A stretch of 17,843 bases of DNA from Clostridiaceae bacterium (lineage in GTDB: Bacteria; Bacillota; Clostridia; UBA1212; DUPL01): positions 1 through 17,843 of the forward strand of contig JAAYLF010000096.1 of the NCBI GenBank assembly GCA_012522035.1, written 5' to 3'. The translations under genes and the position numbers were made by a program. Shown here piece after piece: positions 6,474 to 14,489 of the stretch; the first letter of the stretch is position 1; each line of letters starts with the position of its first letter. The notes under the pieces are model-generated. The model saw nothing but the letters and a program-made list of their open reading frames with translations. It did not search any database and had not been told where the DNA came from.

Positions 6474-8318
6474 ATGTTAAGAGAAAACAGACTCACTTTC
6501 TACACATCAAAGGAGATTGAGCCGAAGGGGTGGCTTGTTTCACAGCTTAAAATTCAGGCAGAAGGATTGTCTGGAAATCTGGACAAAGTCTGGCCGGACG
6601 TAAGAGACAGTAGGTGGATTGGTGGAGTACGGGAAGGTTGGGAAAGAGTACCCTACTGGTTGGATGGATTCATACCCCTTGCATATTTGCTCAAGGACGA
6701 AGATTTGATTGACAGGGCGAAGAAGTACATAAACGCAATTATAGAGGGTCAAAAAGAAGATGGGTGGATTTGTCCCTGCAATGATAATGAAAGAGGAAGA
6801 TATGATTTATGGGCCTTGTTTTTAATACTAAAGGTTCTGGTTTTATACCATGATTGCTCCGGAGATGAAAGAATTGAAGATGTGGTATACAAGGCGTTGG
6901 CCAATTTAAAAAGACATGTGGCTGGAACAACTCTTTTTAACTGGGGTATGTCAAGATGGTTTGAAGCCCTTATTCCGATTTATTGGATGTATAGAAGAAG
7001 AGAAGAAGAATGGCTGTTAAGGCTTGCAAGGACACTGTATGCCCAGGGTATGAATTACAAGGCGTTGTATGACAACTGGGATGATATGGAGCCAAGAGCG
7101 GAGTGGACCTTTCAAACTCATGTGGTAAATGCTGCAATGGCAATTAAGTCAGAAGCACTTATGTCCCAGGCTTTGAAGAAGGAGATGGATGCGGATGAGT
7201 TTGCTGAAAAGATGTACAGTCTTCTAATGGAGTACCATGGCATGGCAACCATGCACTTTACAGGCGATGAATGCTTTGCAGGCAACAGCCCAATTCATGG
7301 TACTGAACTATGCAGTGTGGCGGAAGCCATGTATTCATATGAAAAGATATTTGAAGTAACAGGCAAAACAAAATGGCTGGACAGGCTTGAGAATCTTGCC
7401 TTTAATGCTTTTCCCGCAACAAACAGTGAAGACATGTGGACGCATCAATACGTTCAGATGACCAACCAGATTGAATGCAGTCGTTTCAAGAACAGACCCA
7501 TATTCTACACCAATGGACACGAGGCAAATCTTTTTGGTTTGGAGCCTAATTATGGGTGCTGCACTGCAAACTTCAACCAGGCATGGCCAAAATTTGCTTT
7601 AAGCACATTTGCCCATAATGAAAAAGGTATTTATTCTGCTGTAATTGCTCCAGCCAAATTGAACACGAGAATAAATGGTGTAAATGTATCAATAGAATGT
7701 ATTACGGATTATCCATTCAAAAACAAGGTGACTTATGTATTAAAAGCTGAAGAAAAGACCCGATTTACATTTGGAATACGCATACCTTTATGTGTGGAGA
7801 GTGCAACGGTTGAAGGCAAGGCCGTTGAAATGGGGGCAATGCATGAGATTACAAGAGAATGGCATGAAGACACGGTTGAGGTTGTATTTGAATTCAAGCC
7901 AAAACTTGTGGAAAGACCTAATGACATGTTCTGCTTGTGGTACGGACCTTTGCTTTTTGCACTTCCAATCAAGGAAGAGTGGGTTGGTTACGAGTATACA
8001 AGAGACAATGTTGAAAGAAAGTATCCATATTGCGATTATGAGGTCCTTCCACGTTCAAAATGGAACTATGCCTTTGCCAGCAAGGATTTCAAGGTAAGCA
8101 TAAATGGAATCAAGGACAGACCTTTTTCAAGAAACAAACCTCCTGTAGTTATATCTGCGGAAATGTATGAGATAAACTGGGGTTATGAAGAAGGATACGA
8201 TAATGTATGCAGAGAGACTCCTCTTTCAAGAGAACCGATTGGAGGCAAGGTTGAAATGATCCTGATTCCTTATGGATGTAGCAATCTTAGGATGACAGAA
8301 ATGCCGCTGTTAACATGA
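6474..8318 (+). CDS. GH127-type (DUF1680) glycoside hydrolase, beta-L-arabinofuranosidase-like, cytoplasmic
   Basis: 614 residues with the ATG at 6474 preceded by AGGTGG at 7 bases; an in-frame ATG at 6441 has no ribosome site and abuts the -10 box. No signal peptide, so it acts inside the cell. The N-terminal two-thirds fits an (alpha/alpha)6 barrel, the rest a beta-sandwich. The family's metal/nucleophile signature is visible: Glu278 and Cys280 in HGTELCSVAEAMYSYE, and Cys362-Cys363 in NYGCCTANFNQ, matching the Glu/Cys/Cys-Cys set that binds zinc and supplies the cysteine nucleophile in characterised GH127 beta-L-arabinofuranosidases. Glu266 (GDECF) is a candidate acid/base. The CCTAN form, instead of CCPPN, and the HGTELC loop place it in the broader, less studied DUF1680 branch, so the sugar removed may not be L-arabinofuranose. 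The LppM-like gene follows 59 bases later. Family assignment is firm; specificity is open. Confidence 0.88.
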   Translation: MLRENRLTFYTSKEIEPKGWLVSQLKIQAEGLSGNLDKVWPDVRDSRWIGGVREGWERVPYWLDGFIPLAYLLKDEDLIDRAKKYINAIIEGQKEDGWICPCNDNERGRYDLWALFLILKVLVLYHDCSGDERIEDVVYKALANLKRHVAGTTLFNWGMSRWFEALIPIYWMYRRREEEWLLRLARTLYAQGMNYKALYDNWDDMEPRAEWTFQTHVVNAAMAIKSEALMSQALKKEMDADEFAEKMYSLLMEYHGMATMHFTGDECFAGNSPIHGTELCSVAEAMYSYEKIFEVTGKTKWLDRLENLAFNAFPATNSEDMWTHQYVQMTNQIECSRFKNRPIFYTNGHEANLFGLEPNYGCCTANFNQAWPKFALSTFAHNEKGIYSAVIAPAKLNTRINGVNVSIECITDYPFKNKVTYVLKAEEKTRFTFGIRIPLCVESATVEGKAVEMGAMHEITREWHEDTVEVVFEFKPKLVERPNDMFCLWYGPLLFALPIKEEWVGYEYTRDNVERKYPYCDYEVLPRSKWNYAFASKDFKVSINGIKDRPFSRNKPPVVISAEMYEINWGYEEGYDNVCRETPLSREPIGGKVEMILIPYGCSNLRMTEMPLLT

Positions 8319-8377
8319 TGTAATTGATTTGTGAGCATGGTAGAATTAATCAAGTATTTATTTTGGAGGGCCTATTT

Positions 8378-9121
8378 ATGAGCAGAGTTGCAAGAGTAGC
8401 AAAGATAGCAGTAACGGCCTTGATTTTAGTTTTGATTTCAACCGGTTGTATGAGAGCTGAGTTTGTTATTGAGCTAAATGAAGACGGTACCGGTACTTTA
8501 TCGAATGTATTTGCCATGACAGAGGAGGCGTACAATCTTTTTTTGGAGAACGGGACCGATCCTTTCGAAGATTATACGACGGACAAAAAAGTAATAGACG
8601 GTGTGAGTTATGTTTATTATACTGGAGATTTGGGTAAGATGACTTTTAAAGAAATAGAGGAAGAACTATTGGAGTTCATTCCAGATACTGATAGTGATGA
8701 TCCTATTCCTCTGTTCAAGGATGTATCAATTAAAAAGAAAGCGTCGCTGTTTAAAAACGAGTACAGATTCAAGATGGTTACTAACAAGGATGCTGTTACC
8801 GATAACGAGACAATGAGTGCAAGTGAACTTATGACAGTGTTGGTGTCGGTAAAAATGCCTGGAAAGGTTATATCCCATAAAGTAAATGATAATGTGGTGA
8901 ATATAACTATTGATGAGTACAGCGAGGAAAAGACTTATGAGATTGTTTCAACTTCAAGCAATACTTTGGTTATAGGGATTCTGGTATTGTTGTTGTTCTT
9001 TTTGATAATTGCTGTAGTTGTAGTTGTTGTTATTGTTGTGGTATTGAAAAAGAAAAAGGATGCAAAAGTTCAGGATTCTACATATACTCCGGCAGCTGAA
9101 GAGACAGATCAGGAATTATAA
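8378..9121 (+). CDS. LppM-like lipoprotein with additional C-terminal membrane helix
   Basis: 247 residues. The ATG at 8378 has TGGAGGG 7 bases upstream; a TTG at 8324 in the same frame has none and would put 18 polar residues before the signal sequence. Residues 1-23 form a lipoprotein-type signal ending ISTGC (the -3 Ser is not ideal, so it could be a normal signal peptide). The next stretch, FVIELNEDGTGTL, is the typical opening of LppM-type domains in Gram-positive lipoproteins. Residues about 196-223 are a long membrane helix including a Val-rich run (AVVVVVVIVVVL), followed by KKKK and an acidic cytoplasmic tail of about 20 residues. It would be tethered at both ends, or at the C-end only if the lipobox is not used. 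It lies 59 bases after the GH127-like gene without a terminator and is probably co-transcribed. Function unknown. Confidence 0.75.
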   Translation: MSRVARVAKIAVTALILVLISTGCMRAEFVIELNEDGTGTLSNVFAMTEEAYNLFLENGTDPFEDYTTDKKVIDGVSYVYYTGDLGKMTFKEIEEELLEFIPDTDSDDPIPLFKDVSIKKKASLFKNEYRFKMVTNKDAVTDNETMSASELMTVLVSVKMPGKVISHKVNDNVVNITIDEYSEEKTYEIVSTSSNTLVIGILVLLLFFLIIAVVVVVVIVVVLKKKKDAKVQDSTYTPAAEETDQEL

Positions 9122-9161
9122 TATGTAATTAACAAAATAATTGGAATTGAAACTATTTGGC

Positions 9162-9191
9162 AAAACCTCCCTGTTTTTCAGGGGGGTTTTT
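9162..9191 (+). terminator. Strong Rho-independent terminator
   Basis: AAAACCTCCCTG (9162-9173) pairs with CAGGGGGGTTTT (9179-9190), one T-G pair and a TTTTT loop, ending in TTTTT. It lies 40 bases after the LppM-like gene and closes the GH127-like operon. Confidence 0.92.
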
Positions 9192-9278
9192 AACACAAGT
9201 TAATACATATTTTATTCAATATAACAGATGGATTTAATACAATATAAGTAGAAACAAAAAGCAAAGGACGTATCGCAT

Positions 9279-10646
9279 ATGTATGTTTTCAGAAAATATA
9301 TTGTATTATTTCTGTCAATATGTTTTGTTGTATTATTCTTGTCATACATTGAGTTAAATAATGCAGAAACTGAGCCAAGCCCTGGTATGACAATAGAACC
9401 TACAATTCTTCCAACACCCAAACCAACAGAAGATAATGATACTACGCTGCCCGAATACATAGGAGGTTCATTGTCAGGACCGTTTGAAAGTTCCGGAGAC
9501 ACGGTTGTTTACAAGGTGGATAATACAACAAAGGAGCAGTATGAACATTATGTTGAAAAGATTATGCAAAAACGATTTGAAAATGTACTGAGCAACGATG
9601 TTAACGGAAATTTATACAATACCTTTGTTAAAAAAGACAGACTTGTACACATCAGCTATTTTAAGCAATCTACCAGTGTAATAATCGTATACGAAACAAG
9701 GGGTTTTCTGCCCAAAAGCGTTCAAAAGCTCAATTCAAAAAGGAAATACCAACCATTGCTCACACAAATTAAACTGGACAGTAATGATATGCTTGAAGGC
9801 ATGTCGTACGTGTTCAGACTCTCTGACGGCTCCTTCTTCATAATTGATGGAGGATGGCCTGAAAAAGAACACAGTGAAGCAAAAAAACTTTACAACCTTT
9901 TAAGAGAGCAAACCAGTGAAGAAGAAATCGTAATTCAAGGATGGCTGCTTACTCACTGCCACAGTGACCATATCGGCACTTTCAATGACTTTGTCATACA
10001 GTATCATGACAAAGTGACAATCAAACAGGTTTTATACAACTTCCCTTCAGATGATGACATATTAAACAGCGACAGTCCCCATATGCTTGACGACCATCTG
10101 GGTCGGTACAAAACCTTTAAAAAGGTAATCGGTACATATTTATATGAAACAGATATTGTTAAAATACACAGCGGTTACAAGTTTAATTATGTGGATGCGG
10201 AGATAGAAATTCTGCAAACCCACGAGGATTTCTATCCAATAACTATTCGGGATAGCGGAATGAATCTCTCTTTTGTATTATTTACCGTGACTATTGCAGA
10301 GCAGAGGATTATCTTTCTTGCTGATGCAAACGAAATGGCAAATGACAGACTTGTATTGAATTTCGGTCAGTATTTGAAATCGGATATGATGCAAGTTGCA
10401 CACCATGGTTACAGTGGTGGAACCGTTGAATTGTACAAGATTATTGATGCTGAATACATGCTATACCCTGCTCCTGTAGAGTTCTACAAAGGCAATCTAA
10501 GGCATGACCACAACAGGTACTTTCTATTTGAAAGCAAAACGGTAAAACAGGTATTCACAATGGGATTTCATCAGTTTACCCTGCCCTTGCCATATACAGC
10601 TCCTGAAGGTGCTAAAAGAATTCCATACAATCTTTTCAAACATTAA
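9279..10646 (+). CDS. Exported, membrane-tethered metallo-beta-lactamase-fold hydrolase
   Basis: 455 residues; the ATG at 9279 follows AAAGGA by about 11 bases, a long gap. Residues 7-24 are hydrophobic (signal anchor or signal peptide), and 32-57 a Pro/Thr-rich linker of the kind used outside the cell. About 75-165 is an alpha/beta region without a known motif. From about 170 the protein has the metallo-beta-lactamase fold: FFIIDGGWP, then the metal motif THCHSDHIG (His226, His228, Asp230, His231), Asp349 in IIFLADANEM and His375-His376 in VAHHGYSGGT. All main metal ligands are present, so an active binuclear metallohydrolase is expected. The closest pattern is the ComEC-like/beta-CASP-free branch (LADAN, HHGYSGG) that often acts on phosphoesters. 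Its position outside the cell among glycan genes is unusual; substrates could be nucleic acids, phosphorylated glycans or teichoic-acid-type polymers. The next gene begins 69 bases later. Confidence 0.85.
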   Translation: MYVFRKYIVLFLSICFVVLFLSYIELNNAETEPSPGMTIEPTILPTPKPTEDNDTTLPEYIGGSLSGPFESSGDTVVYKVDNTTKEQYEHYVEKIMQKRFENVLSNDVNGNLYNTFVKKDRLVHISYFKQSTSVIIVYETRGFLPKSVQKLNSKRKYQPLLTQIKLDSNDMLEGMSYVFRLSDGSFFIIDGGWPEKEHSEAKKLYNLLREQTSEEEIVIQGWLLTHCHSDHIGTFNDFVIQYHDKVTIKQVLYNFPSDDDILNSDSPHMLDDHLGRYKTFKKVIGTYLYETDIVKIHSGYKFNYVDAEIEILQTHEDFYPITIRDSGMNLSFVLFTVTIAEQRIIFLADANEMANDRLVLNFGQYLKSDMMQVAHHGYSGGTVELYKIIDAEYMLYPAPVEFYKGNLRHDHNRYFLFESKTVKQVFTMGFHQFTLPLPYTAPEGAKRIPYNLFKH

Positions 10647-10650
10647 TGTA

Positions 10651-10678
10651 TTGTTTCGCTGTTTAAGTATGATAAAAT
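10651..10678 (+). promoter_or_regulatory. Weak candidate promoter before the large lipoprotein gene
   Basis: TTGTTT at 10651-10656 and TAAAAT at 10673-10678 (5 of 6 matches) with a 16-base spacer, in the gap between the metallohydrolase and the large lipoprotein. The gap has no terminator, so read-through from the left is at least as likely. Confidence 0.3.
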
Positions 10679-10715
10679 TAAGTGGAAAGATTAATACGTA
10701 GAAGGGGTGTTGCAG

Positions 10716-13640
10716 TTGAGGAAATTGTCACGGGCATTTATGCTTTTGCTTTGTATTGTAATTCTTGCTGGTTGTGGTACTGAAGTAAAGGAACCCCCAC
10801 CAAGAGATACCAGTGGTGATACAAAATTGTCTGCATCCATGGTATATGCAAACAGTATAGCCAATAAGGTTCAGGCATATTATGACAGGCCTGATCGAAG
10901 CAGTTATACGATAACAAATACACAAATTGAACTGGTTCACGATCTTATGAAACCAGGATCAAAATATGTAACAGCACTCAAATCAAACAAGGGAAAGACT
11001 TACTTGAAAAATACCATGGATATCTTTGTTAAAGATACCGACGGAAACGTCTATTATGCATCCAAGTCTCCCAGTGCAGGTAGAATTAACACCACAAGAC
11101 TTGGTTACTACTATTATGAATCCCATGTGAGGGATTTGGGGTTTGGACAATCCGATGTTTCCGTTTATGGAAAAAAGCTTGATTTGGGCGGGTTTAATCA
11201 TGGAAGCTGGCACAAGAATAAGGACGTTAAAGATGTATATTACAAAGATGGAACCATGGTGATTGAAATTGCCTCTGGTGCTGATCCGTATGTAAGCAGA
11301 ACCGGAATTCATGTGGATCCCGCCACATACAATGCAGTCGAAATTACAATGAAAGTAGAAGGGGATGCCCAGTCTGCACAATTGTATTTCTATACATTGG
11401 ATACTTCCGGTTTCAATGAAAACCAGAAAATAAACTTTAGCGTAAATGCTGATGGTAAATATCATACATATTTATTGGATCTTATGGGGTCGGGAGTGTT
11501 TAATTCGCCTATGGTAGGAATCCGTCTTGATGTTGGTTCTGCTGCTGGCGAAAAGGTAACTGTCAAATCTCTAAATGCGGTCCAAACTGATGCTTCTTCA
11601 GTTCCGTTGAAACTTGAGAAGACTTTTCACACTTATTCCGATAAACTACACCAAGAATACAGGCTTATTGCTGCAAATGACTGTGATGTTCTTGGTGCAT
11701 TTGGACTTGAGATAAAAATCAGCAAGAAGACAGTATCGAAGATACAGTACAAGGACAAAAACGGAACAGGTACCAATATCAAGAAGCTGGATGGGGGAAG
11801 TATTGAATATATTGCGTTTGACATAAAGAAGGTAGGAGTTATTGGATTCATAATCCCACCTGATGGAAGTACGTCCTACTGCACTGTAACGGAAGACAAA
11901 AACAACTACATCTTCACCCAGTATGCCAATGTAACAGATAACACCTTGAAAAAAATGGAGGAAATCATATTTGGCAGCAGGGTGTATACAGATACAACGC
12001 ATTCTTTTAAAGGAATAGAGAAGGCCTGTGATATTGAGAGGAATCCTCTTGTTGATATTACCGTAACAGGCGAAGCAAATGGACAATTCTACGGATATGA
12101 CCATATGGTTGGCATGTACAAGTTTGACATGGATGGTTCCGATTTCAACAAGGCATTTTACCGTGAGCCTGACAAGCATTTTGATGCAACCATATTAATG
12201 AAGAATGACAATCGCAACAGAGACCTGTATATCTGGTTCAATACCGACAATGAATGTCTTGAAAGCGCTGCGATACTCGACGATACAAATACACAGGTTC
12301 CAATACCACTGCAGGTAGGTAAAAACTTTGTTTATGAAAAGGAAGAGCCCTTTTATGATCCGGAAGATGTGATGTATGGTGATACAATATTCCCGCTAAG
12401 ATTCAAAGAAAATGAGGAATCTCAGTTTACGGTACTGAATCTGTATCAGAACTGGGGAAAATACCCACTAAAGCAATTATCTTGGATACAGTTTCATGTA
12501 TCATATTATCATTTGTCTACTGGTGTAACCGAGTCCAATTGTATAGCACCATACTATGTGTATGGAAAGGACGGCTGGACATTGCCCGACTTTAGAGGAG
12601 CCAGCGGAATAATGTGGTCTGGTCAGCCTCAGTTCAACTCTGTTGGAAGGCTGTATTTCCTGTCGTATATCAATAGCAAAGGTAAGAAAGTAATGACAGA
12701 GTACACGGACAGCTATATCCGTTCTTCAGGCAATACGTATGTTGATATGGACTACAGCTACATATCTGACTGCGGTTCGTTCAAGTATGTATTGAGGCAT
12801 ATTGAGTTTCCTCAAAAGGATGAAAATAGAACATATTACTCTTTGCGACTTGAGTTCCTAAAAGATCTGACAATAGACAATGTAAGAGAGAACCTATCCT
12901 TGTTTACATTTGACTCAAGGAACAACAAGTTCTACCAAGCAGCTTATCTGGATGAGAATAACCAGCCGCAGAATATTTCTATTGATGTCTCTCAGCCCAA
13001 TTCTCAGATATACAAGCTAGGAGACCAGTCTCCTTACTTTGCATTTTTCGACCTTGAAAAGAAGGAGCAGGATATGAACTTTGGCTTCATCCTGAAAAGC
13101 AGCAGTGCTAGAATAGGGAAAAAGAAATACAATGGTGGATTTGTTTTCAAGAATACTTTTGACGGGCAAATAAATATTGGGACATTGTCCTTGGATTTAG
13201 GTAAAGTCAAGTTCAGAAAGGGAGATTATATTAACCTGGATTTTATTCTTCTTCCATATGGATCCTTCAAGGTCAAAAGCGATGACAATGTAAGGTATGT
13301 AAGGGAAGACTCCTGCCTGAAACCGCTCAGTATTGAAGCGATAAAGGGAGAGGTTGTAAAGGATACATATCTGCCAAGAATAAAGTGTGAGAATAATCAG
13401 GCGGAGTTCACCATCATAGGTGGAAGGAACAACAACGTGGTTCGAGTAGACGGGTTTACGAATATCAAGAAGCCAAGGATTTATGAGCTTGTGGACGGTG
13501 AATATGTGCCAATCGAATTTTCAGTACATGAATACGATGGGTACACGGTACATTTCAACAGGGATGGAACATACAGTTTTTCCTTTGTGTTTGAGATGGA
13601 GAGTCCTGATTCTGGTAGAACATTTAAGGTTGAGAATTAG
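10716..13640 (+). CDS. Large lipoprotein of unknown function with a carbohydrate-binding-like domain
   Basis: 974 residues from a TTG start at 10716, chosen because GAAGGGG ends 8 bases upstream; the GTG at 10707 overlaps that site. Residues 1-20 are a textbook lipoprotein signal (FMLLLCIVILAGC, lipid on Cys20), then a Pro-rich spacer (KEPPPRD). About 160-292 resembles a galactose-binding/CBM-type beta-sandwich: VDPATYNAVEITMKV, AQLYFYTLD, GKYHTYLLDL and VGIRLDVGS are its typical strands. The remaining about 680 residues look almost entirely beta-rich, with many aromatic residues (Tyr, Trp, Phe) and no catalytic motif I can name. It would sit on the outer face of the membrane. It follows the exported metallohydrolase by 69 bases. 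It may be a polysaccharide-binding scaffold or a glycosidase/lyase of an unassigned family. No frameshift or in-frame stop is seen. Confidence 0.8.
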   Translation: MRKLSRAFMLLLCIVILAGCGTEVKEPPPRDTSGDTKLSASMVYANSIANKVQAYYDRPDRSSYTITNTQIELVHDLMKPGSKYVTALKSNKGKTYLKNTMDIFVKDTDGNVYYASKSPSAGRINTTRLGYYYYESHVRDLGFGQSDVSVYGKKLDLGGFNHGSWHKNKDVKDVYYKDGTMVIEIASGADPYVSRTGIHVDPATYNAVEITMKVEGDAQSAQLYFYTLDTSGFNENQKINFSVNADGKYHTYLLDLMGSGVFNSPMVGIRLDVGSAAGEKVTVKSLNAVQTDASSVPLKLEKTFHTYSDKLHQEYRLIAANDCDVLGAFGLEIKISKKTVSKIQYKDKNGTGTNIKKLDGGSIEYIAFDIKKVGVIGFIIPPDGSTSYCTVTEDKNNYIFTQYANVTDNTLKKMEEIIFGSRVYTDTTHSFKGIEKACDIERNPLVDITVTGEANGQFYGYDHMVGMYKFDMDGSDFNKAFYREPDKHFDATILMKNDNRNRDLYIWFNTDNECLESAAILDDTNTQVPIPLQVGKNFVYEKEEPFYDPEDVMYGDTIFPLRFKENEESQFTVLNLYQNWGKYPLKQLSWIQFHVSYYHLSTGVTESNCIAPYYVYGKDGWTLPDFRGASGIMWSGQPQFNSVGRLYFLSYINSKGKKVMTEYTDSYIRSSGNTYVDMDYSYISDCGSFKYVLRHIEFPQKDENRTYYSLRLEFLKDLTIDNVRENLSLFTFDSRNNKFYQAAYLDENNQPQNISIDVSQPNSQIYKLGDQSPYFAFFDLEKKEQDMNFGFILKSSSARIGKKKYNGGFVFKNTFDGQINIGTLSLDLGKVKFRKGDYINLDFILLPYGSFKVKSDDNVRYVREDSCLKPLSIEAIKGEVVKDTYLPRIKCENNQAEFTIIGGRNNNVVRVDGFTNIKKPRIYELVDGEYVPIEFSVHEYDGYTVHFNRDGTYSFSFVFEMESPDSGRTFKVEN

Positions 13641-13645
13641 ATGTA

Positions 13646-13672
13646 AAAAGGCTGCCTCCGGTGCAGCCTTTT
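13646..13672. terminator. Bidirectional terminator between convergent genes
   Basis: AAAAGGCTGC (13646-13655) pairs perfectly with GCAGCCTTTT (13663-13672) around a 7-base loop. The A run before and T run after let it work both for the large lipoprotein gene (stop 13640) and for the minus-strand membrane gene (stop 13676). Confidence 0.9.
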
Positions 13673-13675
13673 ACA

Positions 13676-14233
13676 CTATTGATTAAACATATCAGTCTGA
13701 TATTGATTAGAGTGTCTTATTGTGAATTCGTTGGGATAAATAATATTTTTTGAAGAGATAATCAACAATGCTACTGGGGAAAGGAAAATATACAACACAA
13801 CATAGGCTGTGGCGTTTCCTTCTCCTACAAATTGTTTGAATATGTGGTACGCACAAAGGCATGAGAGATATATTAGAAGAGCAAATGCCCCTATTATTGC
13901 AAGCCAGCCTAATATAGGGATTAATGATATTGGGCCTACTACCAAAGGTGTGACAGCAAGTATTATTCCCAGGTTGTCGAATAAAAAGTGCTGAGTCGTT
14001 ATGTTTTTAACCTTCTTAATCTCATCCTTTGCAAGGTCACCTACAAGGTAAGCATTTGCTATAGGGATCCATGCAAGCCATGGGTTTTGATGGTTCATTT
14101 TCTTTGCAATTTTACTTAAGCCTAGTGCACTGAGAATGTAGGCTATGGCGCCAATGGCAAGGGATATCAAAGTTACAACCAACAATACCGCCAATATTGC
14201 GGTAATATTTACTTCTGAACTGTAATCAACCAT
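13676..14233 (-). CDS. Small polytopic membrane protein (DUF5684-like)
   Basis: 185 residues from the ATG at 14233; AAAGAGG lies 9 bases upstream, while a TTG at 14242 touches that site and is rejected. Four hydrophobic stretches are visible: ITAILAVLLVVTLISLAIGA, about 80-105 (FLFDNLGIILAVTPLVVGPI), about 107-130 (ILGWLAIIGAFALLIYLS) and about 145-165 (YVVLYIFLSPVALLII). Between helices 1 and 2, ALGLSKIAKKM followed by NPWLAWIPIANAYLVGDLA is a motif I know from small uncharacterised Firmicutes membrane proteins that travel with secreted or peptidase-type genes. No catalytic residues can be named. It is monocistronic, ends at the shared terminator, and its promoter lies next to the inserted IS element. 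Confidence 0.75.
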   Translation of the reverse strand: MVDYSSEVNITAILAVLLVVTLISLAIGAIAYILSALGLSKIAKKMNHQNPWLAWIPIANAYLVGDLAKDEIKKVKNITTQHFLFDNLGIILAVTPLVVGPISLIPILGWLAIIGAFALLIYLSCLCAYHIFKQFVGEGNATAYVVLYIFLSPVALLIISSKNIIYPNEFTIRHSNQYQTDMFNQ

Positions 14234-14267
14234 ATAGCACAACCTCTTTCAAATATACTTCTAAAAT

Positions 14268-14296
14268 ATTGTATCCCAAAACCTTAAGGATAACAA
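14268..14296 (-). promoter_or_regulatory. Promoter of the small membrane protein gene
   Basis: Read on the minus strand, TTGTTA (14296-14291), a 17-base spacer, then TACAAT (14273-14268, 5 of 6 matches). The -10 box lies about 35 bases before the ATG at 14233. The -35 box ends only 3 bases from the target duplication of the IS element. Confidence 0.6.
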
Positions 14297-14299
14297 CAT

Positions 14300-14307
14300 G
14301 GAAGGCA
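14300..14307 (+). repeat. Target-site duplication, left copy
   Basis: GGAAGGCA directly abuts the left end of the insertion sequence and is repeated exactly at 15935-15942. Confidence 0.9.
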
Positions 14308-14320
14308 CTTGAGTTTCCGT
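14308..14320 (+). repeat. Left terminal inverted repeat of the IS
   Basis: CTTGAGTTTCCGT, perfect inverse of 15922-15934; the match continues loosely inward as a T run. Confidence 0.9.
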
Positions 14321-14417
14321 TTTTTCAGGTTTTTTGAGAAAAACGTTAAGCAAAGTTTTTTGCCAGGCTCAATTTTTGAGCTACCTTTGATTTCTCTTTA
14401 AAACAAGCATGCAAAGT

Positions 14418-14437
14418 AAGCCTATTTAGCTAGGCTT
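14418..14437. other. Hairpin in the IS tail behind the transposase gene
   Basis: AAGCCTA (14418-14424) pairs with TAGGCTT (14431-14437) around a 6-base loop, 53 bases after the transposase stop. The minus-strand side lacks a clean T run, so it is only a possible terminator. Another short inverted repeat, GCTCAA/TTGAGC, lies at 14367-14381. Confidence 0.35.
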
Positions 14438-14489
14438 TTCTAAAAAAATATATCTTCCTACTCTTCTACTTCTACTTATGCTTCTACGT

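Noticed and set aside
9010..9047. GTT-rich short repeat in the LppM-like gene, possible phase-variable tract
   Set aside because: The tract is irregular (GTA, GTT, ATT, GTG mixed) and encodes the valine-rich membrane helix in frame; no clean repeat unit for slippage.
11646..12179. Minus-strand ORF of 177 codons within the large lipoprotein gene
   Set aside because: Antisense shadow without a recognisable domain; the plus-strand frame is continuous and has a lipoprotein signal.
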